Source: Hymenobacter sp. H14-R3 | GTDB lineage: Bacteria; Bacteroidota; Bacteroidia; Cytophagales; Hymenobacteraceae | Reading direction: 5' to 3' | NCBI RefSeq assembly: GCF_030063445.1 | Contig: NZ_JASITD010000012.1 | Location: 62,001-126,000 of the forward strand | DNA length: 64,000 nucleotides | Shown: positions 50,390-59,293 of the stretch, piece after piece | Numbering within the stretch: position 1 is the stretch's first letter | Layout: the number at the start of each line of letters is the position of its first letter | Notes under the pieces: generated by a model | The model's database searches: none | The model's input: only the letters and a program-made list of their open reading frames with translations | Told to the model about the DNA's origin: nothing | Translations under genes and position numbers: made by a program

Positions 50390-51715
50390 TTAAATCTTCG
50401 CCCAGCCCTGCTGGCCGGCGGGGCCGCGCAGCAGCGCGTAGCCCGCGCTTTCGCCCAGTACAGCTACCGGCGTGCGCACGGGCCAGGCGGCCAGCAGCGG
50501 CGCGGCCGCCGTGGGCTGCGCCTGAATTTCGCGGGCTGCCGGCAGCTGAAACCGCCGCAGCGGCTGGGCCGTGGCTACCGCGCCGGTAGCCACGTAGCGG
50601 CGCTGGCCATCGGGTAGTTCTACCCGCAGCCAGCCGGCGCGCTGGCCCAGCACCAGCAGCGGCAGGGTGGTGGGCAGTTGCCGGGTGGCCGTGCGCGGGC
50701 GCACCCACTCGCCCCGGCGGTCGGGGCCGGCCTGGGTGGTGGGCACGGCATCGGCGCGGTGCAAGAAGGGCCAGGGGTCCACGGCCCCGCGCCCGCCCTG
50801 GTAAATGCCGAAGTGCAGGTGCGGCGCGGTGGTGCGGGCGTTGCCAGTGTTGCCTACCAGGCCCAGCGTGTCGCCGGCCCGCACGCGCTGGCCGGGCTGC
50901 ACCAGCTGCTTGTCGAGGTGCGCGTAGTAGAGGTGCTGGCCCTGGGCGTCGGCCAGCCACACCACGCGGCCGCCCAGCTGGCTTTCGCCGGTGCGGGTGA
51001 CGGTGCCATCGGTGGCGGCCACGGCGGGCGTGCCGCGCGGCGCGAAAATATCGACGCCCTCGTGGCGGCGCGCCCCGCCGTCGCGCTCATTGCCCCAAAA
51101 GCTGCCGATGGCTTGGTCGGTGCGGCCCTTCACCGGAAACAAGCCTAGGCCCGGCCCGCGCCACAGGCGCAGGGTGTAGCGGCCGGCGGCCAGCAGCTCG
51201 GGCTGCACGCGCAGCAGGTGCCGGGCATCGTCGGTGGCCTGGTAGCTGAAATCGTAGCTGCCGGCGGCGGTGGTATCGGTGGCTGTCCACTTCAGCGGCT
51301 CGGGTTTTTGGCCGGCGGCCAGGGCAAAGGCATCGACGAACACGCGCGGGGCCAGTACCGGGCCAGGGGCTAGGGTGAGGCGCACATGCACCAGCTCGCC
51401 GGCCCGCACGGCGTAGCGGTAGCTGGCGGCCGTGGGCTGCTCGGGCCGGAAGTAGCCGGTTTCGAGCACCGGTAGCGTCACCGTCAGCGAGTCGCGCAGG
51501 GCCTGGGCGGCGGCCTGTTGCCACTGCCGGCCCAGGGCGGCTTCTTGCAGGCCAGCCCGGTTGAGGGCGCGGGCGTAGTCGTCGTGGGGGGTGGTTTTCT
51601 GAAATAAAGCCGCCAGGGTCTGGGGCTTGCTGCAACTGGCCAGCAGTAGGAGCGCGGCCAGCCCAATACCCCCGGCCTGCCGCCTGCCAGTGGGGGAGAA
51701 AAACGAAAAAAGCAT
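50390..51715 (-). CDS. M23 family metallopeptidase (LytM-type) lipoprotein
   Basis: A 441-residue lipoprotein (LLLLASC, Cys28). The zinc ligands are His218 and Asp222 (RRHEGVDIFAPRG) and His299/His301 (APHLHFGIY), typical of active peptidoglycan endopeptidases. Beta-rich regions flank the catalytic domain; the C-terminal ~100 residues look like an SH3-type repeat (VLGQRAGWLRVELPDGQRRY and VLGESAGYALLRGPAGQQGW). It should cut cross-links during cell-wall growth or remodelling. Confidence 0.92.
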   Translation of the reverse strand: MLFSFFSPTGRRQAGGIGLAALLLLASCSKPQTLAALFQKTTPHDDYARALNRAGLQEAALGRQWQQAAAQALRDSLTVTLPVLETGYFRPEQPTAASYRYAVRAGELVHVRLTLAPGPVLAPRVFVDAFALAAGQKPEPLKWTATDTTAAGSYDFSYQATDDARHLLRVQPELLAAGRYTLRLWRGPGLGLFPVKGRTDQAIGSFWGNERDGGARRHEGVDIFAPRGTPAVAATDGTVTRTGESQLGGRVVWLADAQGQHLYYAHLDKQLVQPGQRVRAGDTLGLVGNTGNARTTAPHLHFGIYQGGRGAVDPWPFLHRADAVPTTQAGPDRRGEWVRPRTATRQLPTTLPLLVLGQRAGWLRVELPDGQRRYVATGAVATAQPLRRFQLPAAREIQAQPTAAAPLLAAWPVRTPVAVLGESAGYALLRGPAGQQGWAKI

Positions 51716-51757
51716 ACCCTTCCAACGCCCGCGCCGCCGGGCAAGTTCGGCGCGGCG

Positions 51758-51836
51758 GTAGCGTGGATTCTGCTAATCTGCGTGTGGGGTCGTTGTTCAA
51801 GCATACCCACGCGCGGACTCGCAGAGTCCACGCTAC
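51758..51836. repeat. GTAGCGTGGA-type inverted repeat
   Basis: Arms 51758-51788 and 51806-51836 start GTAGCGTGGA and pair at 26 of 31 positions; most mismatches would be G-U pairs in RNA. The same word family (GTAGCG ... AGTCCGCGC) forms the palindrome at 62279. It lies between the divergent M23 and HMG-CoA lyase genes. Confidence 0.75.
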
Positions 51837-51855
51837 TGCGCTTTACCTTCGTGCC

Positions 51856-52737
51856 ATGCCCACTCACTCTCTCGCTCTCACCGAATGCCCGCGTGATGCC
51901 ATGCAGGGCCTGCCTGACTTCATTCCGACCGCCACCAAAACGGCCTACCTCCAGCAGTTGCTAGCCGTGGGCTTCGACGTGCTCGACTTCGGCTCGTTCG
52001 TGTCGCCCAAGGCCATTCCGCAGCTGCGCGACACCGCCGAGGTGCTCGCCGGCCTCAACCTCGACTACACGCGCACCAAGCTGCTGGCCATCGTGGCCAA
52101 CCTGCGCGGGGCCGAGCAGGCCGCCAGCCACCCCGAAATTAGCTACTTAGGCTTCCCCCTCTCTGTGAGCGAAACCTTCCAGCGCCGCAACACCAACCAA
52201 ACCATCGCCGAGGCCCTGGCCGATGTGGCCGCCATGCACGCGCTGTGCGAGCGCCGCGGCAAAACGCTAATCGTCTATCTATCAATGGGTTTTGGCAACC
52301 CCTACGGCGACCCCTACAGCCCCGCCGTGGTGGTCGATTTTACGCAGCAGCTAGCCGCGCTGGGCGTGCGCATCGTGGCCCTCTCCGACACCATTGGCGT
52401 GAGCACGCCGGCCCTCATCATGCCGTTGTTTGAGGAGTTGATTCCGGCCTTCCCGCACATCGAGTTTGGCGCGCACCTGCACACCACGCCCACCACCTGG
52501 CTCGAAAAAGTGCAGGCCGCCTACCAGGCCGGCTGCTGCCGCTTCGATGGCGCACTGGGCGGCATCGGTGGCTGCCCCATGGCGACCGACGTGCTCACCG
52601 GCAACATGGCCACCGAGAACATCGTGGCCTTTCTGGCCGGGCAGGGCGAGGAACTGGGGCTGGACCTGGCGGCTCTGGCGGCCGCCCAGGCGCAGGCGAC
52701 TACCGTGTTTCAGCCGCTGCCCGCCAGCGCCGCCTAG
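51856..52737 (+). CDS. mvaB: Hydroxymethylglutaryl-CoA lyase
   Basis: Splits HMG-CoA into acetoacetate and acetyl-CoA, the last step of leucine catabolism. The 293-residue TIM-barrel protein starts at ATG 51856 and keeps ECPRDAMQGL (10-19, metal/substrate residues), GSFVSPKAIPQ (46-56), AHLHTTP with His207/His209 and the catalytic Cys240 in GGIGGCPMA. TACCTTCG (51843-51850) just upstream may be a -7 element. It is followed by a CCG iron-sulfur protein gene 70 nt later. Confidence 0.9.
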   Translation: MPTHSLALTECPRDAMQGLPDFIPTATKTAYLQQLLAVGFDVLDFGSFVSPKAIPQLRDTAEVLAGLNLDYTRTKLLAIVANLRGAEQAASHPEISYLGFPLSVSETFQRRNTNQTIAEALADVAAMHALCERRGKTLIVYLSMGFGNPYGDPYSPAVVVDFTQQLAALGVRIVALSDTIGVSTPALIMPLFEELIPAFPHIEFGAHLHTTPTTWLEKVQAAYQAGCCRFDGALGGIGGCPMATDVLTGNMATENIVAFLAGQGEELGLDLAALAAAQAQATTVFQPLPASAA

Positions 52738-52775
52738 CTTCTGCGTCTTCTGCGCAAGCTTCTGCGCCTTCTGCG
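52738..52775 (+). repeat. CTTCTGCG short repeat array
   Basis: Four copies of CTTCTGCG (52738, 52747, 52759, 52768) fill the short gap between the lyase and iron-sulfur protein genes, starting at the lyase stop. The spacing is irregular (9, 12, 9 nt). It looks like slippage-prone intergenic DNA. Confidence 0.7.
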
Positions 52776-52807
52776 GGAAAGCTTCCCCGCCCAAACCCGC
52801 CTCAACC

Positions 52808-53545
52808 ATGCACCAAGTCGATATTTTCATTCCCTGCTTCGTGGACCAGCTCTACCCGCACACCGCCCTCAACATGGTGAAGGTGCTGGAAAAAGCCGGC
52901 TGCCAGGTGCACTACAACCCGGCCCAAACCTGCTGCGGCCAGCCCGCTTATAACGCTGGCTACAAGGAGGAAAGCCGCGACATTGCCAGCAAGTTCCTCA
53001 CCGATTTCACCCCGCACTCCAACGAGTCGCGCTACGTGGTGAGTCCGTCGGCCTCGTGCGTGGGCATGGTGCGCAATGCCTACACGCACTTGTTTGCCGG
53101 CACGCCCGAGGTGGCGCGCTGCCAGGGCGTGCAGCGCCGCACCTACGAGCTAACCGAGTTTTTGACCGATGTGCTGAATATCAGTACGATACCCGGTGCG
53201 GCGCTGGCCGGCACCTACACCTACCACGACTCGTGCTCGGCGCTGCGCGAGTGCGGCATTCGGGAGGCCCCGCGCCGGCTGCTCGATGGTGTGGCCGGCC
53301 TCAGCCGCCTCGAAATGGCCGAGAACACCACCTGCTGCGGCTTCGGCGGCACATTTGCCGTAAAGTTTGAGGCTATTTCGGTGGCCATGGCCCAGCAAAA
53401 AGTAGAGCACGCCCTGGCCACCGGCGCCGATTATATCGTGAGCACCGACGTGAGCTGCCTCATGCACCTGGAGGCCTACATTCGCCGTGAGAAGCTGGCT
53501 ATCAAAACGATGCATATTGCCGATGTGCTGGCCAGCGGCTGGTAA
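52808..53545 (+). CDS. CCG-domain (Fe-S)-binding protein, LutA/YkgE-like
   Basis: A 245-residue cytoplasmic protein with two CCG motifs (TCCGQPAY at Cys42-43 and TTCCGFGGTF at Cys176-177) plus conserved Cys84 (PSASC) and Cys143 (YHDSC), the pattern of LutA/LldE and heterodisulfide-reductase-like subunits. LutA normally works with LutB and LutC in lactate oxidation, but neither is in the window; it may pair with distant partners. It follows the HMG-CoA lyase gene on the same strand. Confidence 0.9.
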   Translation: MHQVDIFIPCFVDQLYPHTALNMVKVLEKAGCQVHYNPAQTCCGQPAYNAGYKEESRDIASKFLTDFTPHSNESRYVVSPSASCVGMVRNAYTHLFAGTPEVARCQGVQRRTYELTEFLTDVLNISTIPGAALAGTYTYHDSCSALRECGIREAPRRLLDGVAGLSRLEMAENTTCCGFGGTFAVKFEAISVAMAQQKVEHALATGADYIVSTDVSCLMHLEAYIRREKLAIKTMHIADVLASGW

Positions 53546-53688
53546 TCTTAGCTGGCAGCTACCAAGCAGCAGTTATCGGAAGCGGGCGTTGAGTACTTCA
53601 AGATGAATATTGGATGAAAACCCGCCGGGCAATGCCCCCGTTGAGGAAATCCACTTGATAGGTGCTCACTGATAACTGATAACTGAAA

Positions 53689-54621
53689 ATGGCCGGTGGT
53701 TCTAAAGTAGTTGTATACGGGGCCATCGCGGCTAACCTGGCCATCGCGGTAGCCAAGTTTACGGCCGCATTTTTCACGGGTAGCGCCGCTATGCTCTCCG
53801 AGGGCATTCACTCGCTGGTGGATAGCGGCAACGGCCTGCTCATCCTACTGGGGCTATCGCGGGCGGCCAAGCCGGCCGACGACCAGCACCCGTTTGGGCA
53901 CGGTAAAGAGCTGTATTTCTGGACGATGATTGTGGCCGTGCTTATCTTCGCGGTGGGCGGCGGTATCTCGCTCTACGAGGGCTGGATTCATATTAAGGAG
54001 CCCGCCCCGCTCACCGACCCCACCTGGAACTACTGGGTGCTGGGCCTGGCCGTGCTCTTCGAGGGCATCGCTTTTTCGCTGGCCTTCCGCGAATTCAACA
54101 AAACGCGTGGCGACGCGGCCTTCTGGAAAGCCCTGCGCGCCAGCCGCGACCCGGCCGTGTACGCCATTCTGCTCGAAGACCTGGCCGCGCTCGTGGGCCT
54201 GGTTATCGCGCTGGGCGGCGTGTATTTTGGCCACCTACTCCACAACCCGTATTTCGACGGGGGGGCCTCCATCGCCATTGGCCTGCTGCTCATCGGCATG
54301 GCCGTATTCATGCTCAAGGAAACGCGCGGCCTGCTGGTGGGCGAGGGCGTCGACGCCGCCACGCGGGCCAGCCTGCAAGCATTGGCCCAGGCCGAGCCGG
54401 CCGTGCGCAGCCTCAGGCCGCCGCTCTCGATGTACCTAGGCCCGGCCGATGCCTTCCTGGCGCTCGACGTGCGCTTCCAGCAAGACCTTTCGGCTCAGCA
54501 GGTGGAAGACGCCGTGGGCCGCCTCGAAAAAGCCATCCGGGCCAAGCACCCCGAATTCAAGCGCATTTTTGTGGAGGCCGAGTCGTTTGCGCCCGAGCAG
54601 CGGGCCGGGTATACCTCCTAA
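53689..54621 (+). CDS. Cation diffusion facilitator (CDF) metal exporter
   Basis: A 310-residue membrane protein exporting divalent metal (zinc, iron or manganese) in exchange for protons. The conserved helix-2 motif EGIHSLVDSGN and helix-5 motif LLEDLAALVGLVIALGG provide the metal-site Asp/His/Glu pattern of CDF proteins. A cytoplasmic ~90-residue beta-alpha-beta tail follows the six helices. DNA just before the ATG holds a repeated TGATAAC (ACTGATAACTGATAACTG). It overlaps the end of the downstream convergent gene by 4 nt. Confidence 0.92.
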   Translation: MAGGSKVVVYGAIAANLAIAVAKFTAAFFTGSAAMLSEGIHSLVDSGNGLLILLGLSRAAKPADDQHPFGHGKELYFWTMIVAVLIFAVGGGISLYEGWIHIKEPAPLTDPTWNYWVLGLAVLFEGIAFSLAFREFNKTRGDAAFWKALRASRDPAVYAILLEDLAALVGLVIALGGVYFGHLLHNPYFDGGASIAIGLLLIGMAVFMLKETRGLLVGEGVDAATRASLQALAQAEPAVRSLRPPLSMYLGPADAFLALDVRFQQDLSAQQVEDAVGRLEKAIRAKHPEFKRIFVEAESFAPEQRAGYTS

Positions 54622-55193
54622 ATACCTGAGGAAGTGGGTGTTGTGGCGTCGGCGAGGCGGTACATCACATCTAAGCGCAGCACGTATTTCACGCCCTGCG
54701 TTACCTCGCTGCCCTCGTGGTAGAGGCTATGCAGGAAGATAAGCGCCATGCCCTGCCGGGGCCGGATGCGCACGCCCCGAAACGTAGTGTCGCCGCCCTG
54801 AAAATTATCGTTCAGGTAAACCATGAAAGTGAAGTAGCTGGCTTCGTGTGCATTGCGGGCATAGCTCTCGTCGTAGTGGCCTTTAAACTTGTGCCCCCTC
54901 TGGTAGCGGTAGAAGCGAAACAGCTCGTTGAGGCCGCAGGCGGTACTATTGCCCAACTGCGCCGGGGCAAAGGGCTGAATTTTCTCTCACAGGGTTTGGG
55001 CCAGCTCCTCACTGTTGTGAAATGCCCGGCTGTTATTGCGCACATCCGTCTTGACCTTGCTGCCCCCCGCCGCGTTCACCTTAGCCAGCTCGTAGCCGAT
55101 TTCTTCACTGCGCACAATGTACTGTAAGCACTCGGCGCGCGTGAGGAGGTCTTCAACGGTGAAAATATTATCGGCTACCTTCGTTATTTTCAT
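54618..55193 (-). pseudogene. 2OG-Fe(II) oxygenase (prolyl 4-hydroxylase-like), interrupted by in-frame TGA
   Basis: One frame of 191 codons plus stop is broken by TGA at minus-strand 54989-54987, after HNSEELAQTL. It continues in the same frame as EKIQPFAPAQLGNS...; the family usually has Trp at this place, so TGG to TGA is likely. The rest is intact: iron ligands in GHYDES and LYHEG, and the 2OG-binding Arg in KYVLRLDVMY. The protein would hydroxylate a protein or small molecule. It could be a nonsense mutation, sequencing error or, less likely, readthrough. Confidence 0.8.
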
Positions 55194-55206
55194 TAGCTAA
55201 GTTGCT

Positions 55207-56070
55207 TTACAGCAATACCTTAATGCGCGCCGTGAGCCCTGCGCTAGCGGGCACCAGGGGCAGGCGCACGGCGGGCTCACACACACCTTGCAGGGCCAGG
55301 GCGGCCTTCACGCCCACGGGGTTACCTTCCTCATACAGGAGCGGGTTGAGGGGCACCAGGCTGAACAGCAACTGCTGCGCCTGGGCAAAATCGCCGGCCA
55401 GCGCGGCGCGGGTCATGTCGCTGAATTTGCGCGGCAACGCATTGGCCATCACCGAGATAATGCCCTGGCCGCCGCAGGCGATGAGCGGCAGCGTGAGCAT
55501 GTCGTCGCCGCTCAAAAACAGGAAATCAGCCGGCTTGCCAGCCAAAATGGCCAGGCACTGCTCCAGGTTGCCGCTAGCTTCCTTGAGGCCGATAATATTG
55601 GGGTGCTGGGCCAGGTGCAGCACGGTGTCGGCCGCCAGGTTGGAGCCCGTGCGGCTGGGCACGTTGTAGAGCAGCAAGGGCAGGGCCGAGGCATCGGCCA
55701 GGTGCTGATAATGAGCCACTAAGCCCGCCTGGCTGGGCTTGTTGTAGGCGGGGCTGGCCGACAGAATAGCCGTAACGCCGCCGAGGTCGGTATCGCGCAG
55801 CTGCTGCACCACGGCGGCCGTGTCGTTGCCGCCGATGCCGTACACGAGCGGCACGCGGCCGGCTACGTACTCGCGCGCAACGCGCAGTAAGTCAGTTTTC
55901 TCGGAAGAGGTAACGGTGGGCGATTCACCCGTGGTGCCGTTGATAACCAGGTACTCCACGCCGCCGGCAATCGTAAAATCGAGGAGGCGCTTCCAGGCGG
56001 CCAGGTCGACCGTGCCGGTGGGGGTAAAAGGCGTCACGAGGGCCACGCCGGTGCCGTGTAGTTTGTTCAT
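55207..56070 (-). CDS. dapA: 4-hydroxy-tetrahydrodipicolinate synthase
   Basis: Condenses pyruvate and aspartate semialdehyde in lysine and diaminopimelate (cell-wall) synthesis. The 287-residue protein starts at ATG 56070 (MNKLHGTGVALVTPF); upstream in-frame codons are not coding. The Schiff-base Lys163 is in IIGLKEASGN, Tyr135 in YNVPSRTG, and the substrate loop is NGTTGESPT. Minus-strand TACTTTTG at 56104-56097 is 27 nt upstream. It is followed by the interrupted oxygenase gene 13 nt downstream. Confidence 0.95.
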   Translation of the reverse strand: MNKLHGTGVALVTPFTPTGTVDLAAWKRLLDFTIAGGVEYLVINGTTGESPTVTSSEKTDLLRVAREYVAGRVPLVYGIGGNDTAAVVQQLRDTDLGGVTAILSASPAYNKPSQAGLVAHYQHLADASALPLLLYNVPSRTGSNLAADTVLHLAQHPNIIGLKEASGNLEQCLAILAGKPADFLFLSGDDMLTLPLIACGGQGIISVMANALPRKFSDMTRAALAGDFAQAQQLLFSLVPLNPLLYEEGNPVGVKAALALQGVCEPAVRLPLVPASAGLTARIKVLL

Positions 56071-56096
56071 CCGCTGTGGGGGTTGTTGCTTTGTGA

Positions 56097-56104
56097 CAAA
56101 AGTA
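56097..56104 (-). promoter_or_regulatory. -7 motif of dapA
   Basis: TACTTTTG on the minus strand matches TAnnTTTG and ends 26 nt before the dapA ATG. A TTG lies too far upstream to be a standard -33. Confidence 0.45.
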
Positions 56105-56152
56105 CGCTTATCGTCCGCCGTCGCGCCCCGCCGGCAATTTTTTCTATCATCC

Positions 56153-57094
56153 TTGAAAGCTCTGTTTTCCGCGACCAGCCTGTTGGCTGCTACCCTCGTG
56201 TTGGTCGCCTGCGATTCTAAAACCGCCACTACCGGCGAAGCCCGCACCACGCCCGACTCGGAAGCCATGGGCAAAGCTGCCTCGGCCAAAACCGACGAAG
56301 CCGCGCCTACCTCCGGCACCGCCGCCGTAGCCGCCGACGAGGCCAACGCCGTGCCCGGCCCCAACCCCAGCACTATTTCGGCCGCCAAGGCCGGCGACGC
56401 GGCCGCCATCTACGCCCGGCCGCAGGTGCCGATTTTGTGCTACCACCAGATTCGCGACTGGACCGCCCGCGACTCGAAGGGCGCCAAGGACTACATCATT
56501 CCCATTGCCGCCTTCAAGGCCCAGATGAAGATGCTGGCCGACTCGGGCTACCACAGCATTCAGCCCGACCAGCTCTACGCCTACCTCACCACCGGGGCCC
56601 AGCTGCCCAGCAAGCCGGTGATGCTCACGTTTGATGACACGGACCTCGACCAGTTTACCATCGCCCGGCCCACGCTGGCCCAGTACGGCTACAAGGGCGT
56701 GTACTTCGTGATGACCGTGAGCCTGGGCCGGCCGCACTACATGACCAAGGCCATGGTGAAGCAGCTCTCCGACGAGGGCAACCAGATTGGCTCGCACACC
56801 TGGGACCACCACAACGTGAAAAAGTACCAGGGCCAGGATTGGGTAACCCAAATCGACAAGCCCACCAAAACCCTGGAGGAGATTACGGGCAAGAAAATCA
56901 AGTACTTCGCCTACCCCTTCGGCCTCTGGAACACCCCGGCGTTCCCCGAGCTCAAGCAGCGCGGCTTCGTGGCCGCCTTCTCGCTGGCCGAAAAGCGCGA
57001 CCAGCAGGACCCGCTCTTTACCATCCGGCGCATCATCGCCAGTGGCTACTGGAGCCCGCGCACGCTGCACAACAGCATGGTGCAGAGCTTCTAA
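56153..57094 (+). CDS. Polysaccharide deacetylase lipoprotein (NodB-like), TTG start
   Basis: A 313-residue lipoprotein beginning at TTG 56153 (KALFSATSLLAATLVLVAC); no in-frame ATG is near. Upstream codons of the longer frame overlap dapA and are not real. The NodB domain (about 95-310) has motif 1 TFDDT, motif 2 HTWDHH and motif 3 YFAYPFG. It should remove N- or O-acetyl groups from a cell-surface or external polysaccharide such as chitin, peptidoglycan or xylan. Confidence 0.88.
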   Translation: MKALFSATSLLAATLVLVACDSKTATTGEARTTPDSEAMGKAASAKTDEAAPTSGTAAVAADEANAVPGPNPSTISAAKAGDAAAIYARPQVPILCYHQIRDWTARDSKGAKDYIIPIAAFKAQMKMLADSGYHSIQPDQLYAYLTTGAQLPSKPVMLTFDDTDLDQFTIARPTLAQYGYKGVYFVMTVSLGRPHYMTKAMVKQLSDEGNQIGSHTWDHHNVKKYQGQDWVTQIDKPTKTLEEITGKKIKYFAYPFGLWNTPAFPELKQRGFVAAFSLAEKRDQQDPLFTIRRIIASGYWSPRTLHNSMVQSF

Positions 57095-57106
57095 GCGCGC
57101 TGATTT

Positions 57107-57448
57107 ATGCGCCCGAACAACAGCGAGTACGTTACCAGTATTTCCGTTGAATTGGCCTGGCTGCTTGGCAGCTGGGCTTTTTCGTTTGCGCTGCTGGGGG
57201 TGGTTTTTGGGTTTGGCCGCCTGGCCGCGGGGCCGCTGGATATTCAGCTGCACAACCGGTATTTTATGCTCACTGCGGGCTACGCCACCTTCCCCGTCTT
57301 CGTGTTGGTAGCCACCGTGGTTACGGTAGTGCGCGGGGTGCTGGTGCGGTTCAGGCAGGACAGCATCAAGGCGGTGCTGGGGCTGCTGGGTATCGTGTGG
57401 GCTTTTTTGGGGGTAGTGGTTTATGCCCTGCTGAAAAGTATTCACTGA
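57107..57448 (+). CDS. Small hypothetical membrane protein
   Basis: A 113-residue protein with three hydrophobic helices (LAWLLGSWAFSFALLGVVFG, LTAGYATFPVFVLVATVVTV and VLGLLGIVWAFLGVVVYALL). I do not recognise the family. It begins 12 nt after the deacetylase stop codon, so the two are probably co-transcribed. Confidence 0.7.
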   Translation: MRPNNSEYVTSISVELAWLLGSWAFSFALLGVVFGFGRLAAGPLDIQLHNRYFMLTAGYATFPVFVLVATVVTVVRGVLVRFRQDSIKAVLGLLGIVWAFLGVVVYALLKSIH

Positions 57449-57477
57449 GGGAAAACCGCCTGCCAAAAGCGCGCTGC

Positions 57478-58656
57478 TCAAATAGCCAGCCGAAACCCCT
57501 CGCCCTTGCCTTTGAGCGACGACTGCCGGATAATCAACTCGCTGGTAACTACGCAGGTGCGGGGCTGAAAGCGCTCCTGTAGCTGCATCTGCTCCAGAAA
57601 CAGGTGGGCAGCCTGCTGGCCGATGCGGTAGGGGTGGAGGTCGACGGTGGTGAGGCCGGGCTCGATGAGACTGGCCAGAAACTCGTCGCCGAAGCCCACA
57701 ATGGCCATGTCTGCGGGCACGCGGCGGCCCCGGCTGCGCAGCGCCAGCAGGAGGTCGAAGGCGTTGACGTAGTTGATGGCAAAAATGGCATCGGGCGGCT
57801 CGGGCAGGGCCAGCCACGCATCGAGGCAGGCCACGGCCGACTCGGTACGAAAGTCGATGTGGGCAATCAGGGCATCTTCTACCGGCAGGCCGTGCTTGCG
57901 CAGCGCGCCCAGGTAGCCCGCCTGCCGCTGCTGGCTGATGAGCAGCGACGCCGGCCCCGCCAGAATGGCAATGCGGCGGCAGCCTTCGAGCACGAGGTGC
58001 TCGGTTACGGCGAAGGCCCCGCTCCAGTCGTCAATCATCACCCGCGACACGTTGTCCTGGTTATACACCCGGTCGAAATGCACGATGGGAATGTCGCGGC
58101 AGGCCCTGGGGCTCACGTGGTCAAAATTCTCGGTTTCGCGCGAGTGGCAGATGAGCAGGCCGTCTACCTGGCTGGCTACCAGTGCCTGCACGTTGCTCAC
58201 CTCCGTGGCGTACGACTCCTTCGACTGGCAAATCATGACCCGGTAGCCGGCCTCGGTGGCCACCTGCTGAATGCCGCTGACGGCGGTGGCAAAAAAGGGC
58301 CTTTCCAGGTCGGGTATTACCACGCCGATGGTGTTGGTGGCGCGGTTTTTCAGGCTCTGGGCCAGTAGGTTGGGCTGGTAGTCGAGCTGCCGGGCCGCGT
58401 CCAGAATGGCCTGCCGCGTGAGGGCGCTGATGTCAGGGTGGCCGTTGAGCGCCCGCGACACCGTGGAGGGAGCCACGCCCACCTGCCGGGCCACGTCGGC
58501 AATGGTGGCTTGGCGGCGCTTGCGGCTGGGCGTGCCAGCCAGCTTCTCGGCCGTGAAATGGTAGTCGCAGGCCTTGCAGAAAAAGCGCTGCCGGCCCCGC
58601 ACAAAGCCCGCCTTCAGCACGTCATCGGTGAGGCTGCACTTAACACATTTGACCAT
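57478..58656 (-). CDS. LacI-family repressor with N-terminal zinc ribbon (xylose regulator)
   Basis: A 392-residue regulator. Residues 1-38 form a four-Cys zinc ribbon (Cys4, 7, 27, 30 in KCVKCS ... FFCKACDYHF) like those of IS1-type transposases; a LacI HTH (about 48-98, ATIADVARQVGVAPSTVSRA) and a periplasmic-binding-protein-like sugar domain (GVVIPDLERPFFATAVSG) follow. It is divergent from xylB-xylA, so it should sense xylose or a related sugar and bind the operator at 58763. The ribbon fusion is unusual for LacI proteins. Confidence 0.93.
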   Translation of the reverse strand: MVKCVKCSLTDDVLKAGFVRGRQRFFCKACDYHFTAEKLAGTPSRKRRQATIADVARQVGVAPSTVSRALNGHPDISALTRQAILDAARQLDYQPNLLAQSLKNRATNTIGVVIPDLERPFFATAVSGIQQVATEAGYRVMICQSKESYATEVSNVQALVASQVDGLLICHSRETENFDHVSPRACRDIPIVHFDRVYNQDNVSRVMIDDWSGAFAVTEHLVLEGCRRIAILAGPASLLISQQRQAGYLGALRKHGLPVEDALIAHIDFRTESAVACLDAWLALPEPPDAIFAINYVNAFDLLLALRSRGRRVPADMAIVGFGDEFLASLIEPGLTTVDLHPYRIGQQAAHLFLEQMQLQERFQPRTCVVTSELIIRQSSLKGKGEGFRLAI

Positions 58657-58762
58657 GGCGGGTGGGTAAAAGAAAAATTAGATAATGTGAAGGTCGGCCA
58701 TAATCTGTGAAGTGGCCCCCGAAAAGCAGAAACCGCATAAATAGTTCGTAAAGATTACCTAT

Positions 58763-58788
58763 CGGCAACGTTTGCGCAACCGTTGCCG
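58763..58788. promoter_or_regulatory. Probable LacI-family operator
   Basis: CGGCAACG and its complement CGTTGCCG flank a central TTGCGCAA-type palindrome, making a 26-bp site with two mismatches. LacI-family proteins bind such palindromes with a central CG. It lies 107 nt upstream of the regulator ATG and 544 nt before xylB, so it best suits autoregulation plus control of a long xylB leader. Confidence 0.6.
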
Positions 58789-59293
58789 GTAGTTTTTAGC
58801 CTTACATTGCCTGGAATACTAACTTTTAGGTGTTAGCAAGTGGTGGCGCAGCCGCTATATTTGAGCAAGCTTCCTTTCCTACCTGTTGGCAGTCGGCGCA
58901 GTTGGTTTTGCGCTGGTGCGCACTGTTGCAGGAGGCAAAATTGCATTTTTCTAATAATGCCGCCGTGTTGCCTGCCTCGTCCCAGGTGGGGCCAGCCGGC
59001 CTGGTTTTTAGGAGCAGGACTTACCCACCTTCCGCCCCACTGCCTTTTATTCTTCCAGCCAGGTGTTATTTAATTAAAATAATTAACTTATTGACGGTCA
59101 ATATTTTAAAAACAAAAAGCTTGACGGCGGCGGCCGTGGCTTCCCATCCTTTTTAGGGTAGGGGCAGGGCCAGGCAACCTGCGGCGAAGCCCCAACCCTG
59201 ACCAGCCGCATGGGCGTGGCCTTTGTGCCCTCGGCCCGCCGCCTGGCGCTGGGCGCGGCCAAGCCCGCGTCGGCCCTGCCCACCGTTAACTAA

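Noticed and set aside
52466..52807. In-frame upstream extension of the CCG iron-sulfur protein
   Set aside because: The extension overlaps the HMG-CoA lyase gene in another frame and reads as arginine/proline-rich noise; the family begins at MHQVDIFIPC.
55820..56152. Upstream extension of the polysaccharide deacetylase frame
   Set aside because: It overlaps dapA antisense; the lipoprotein signal from TTG 56153 gives a normal N-terminus.
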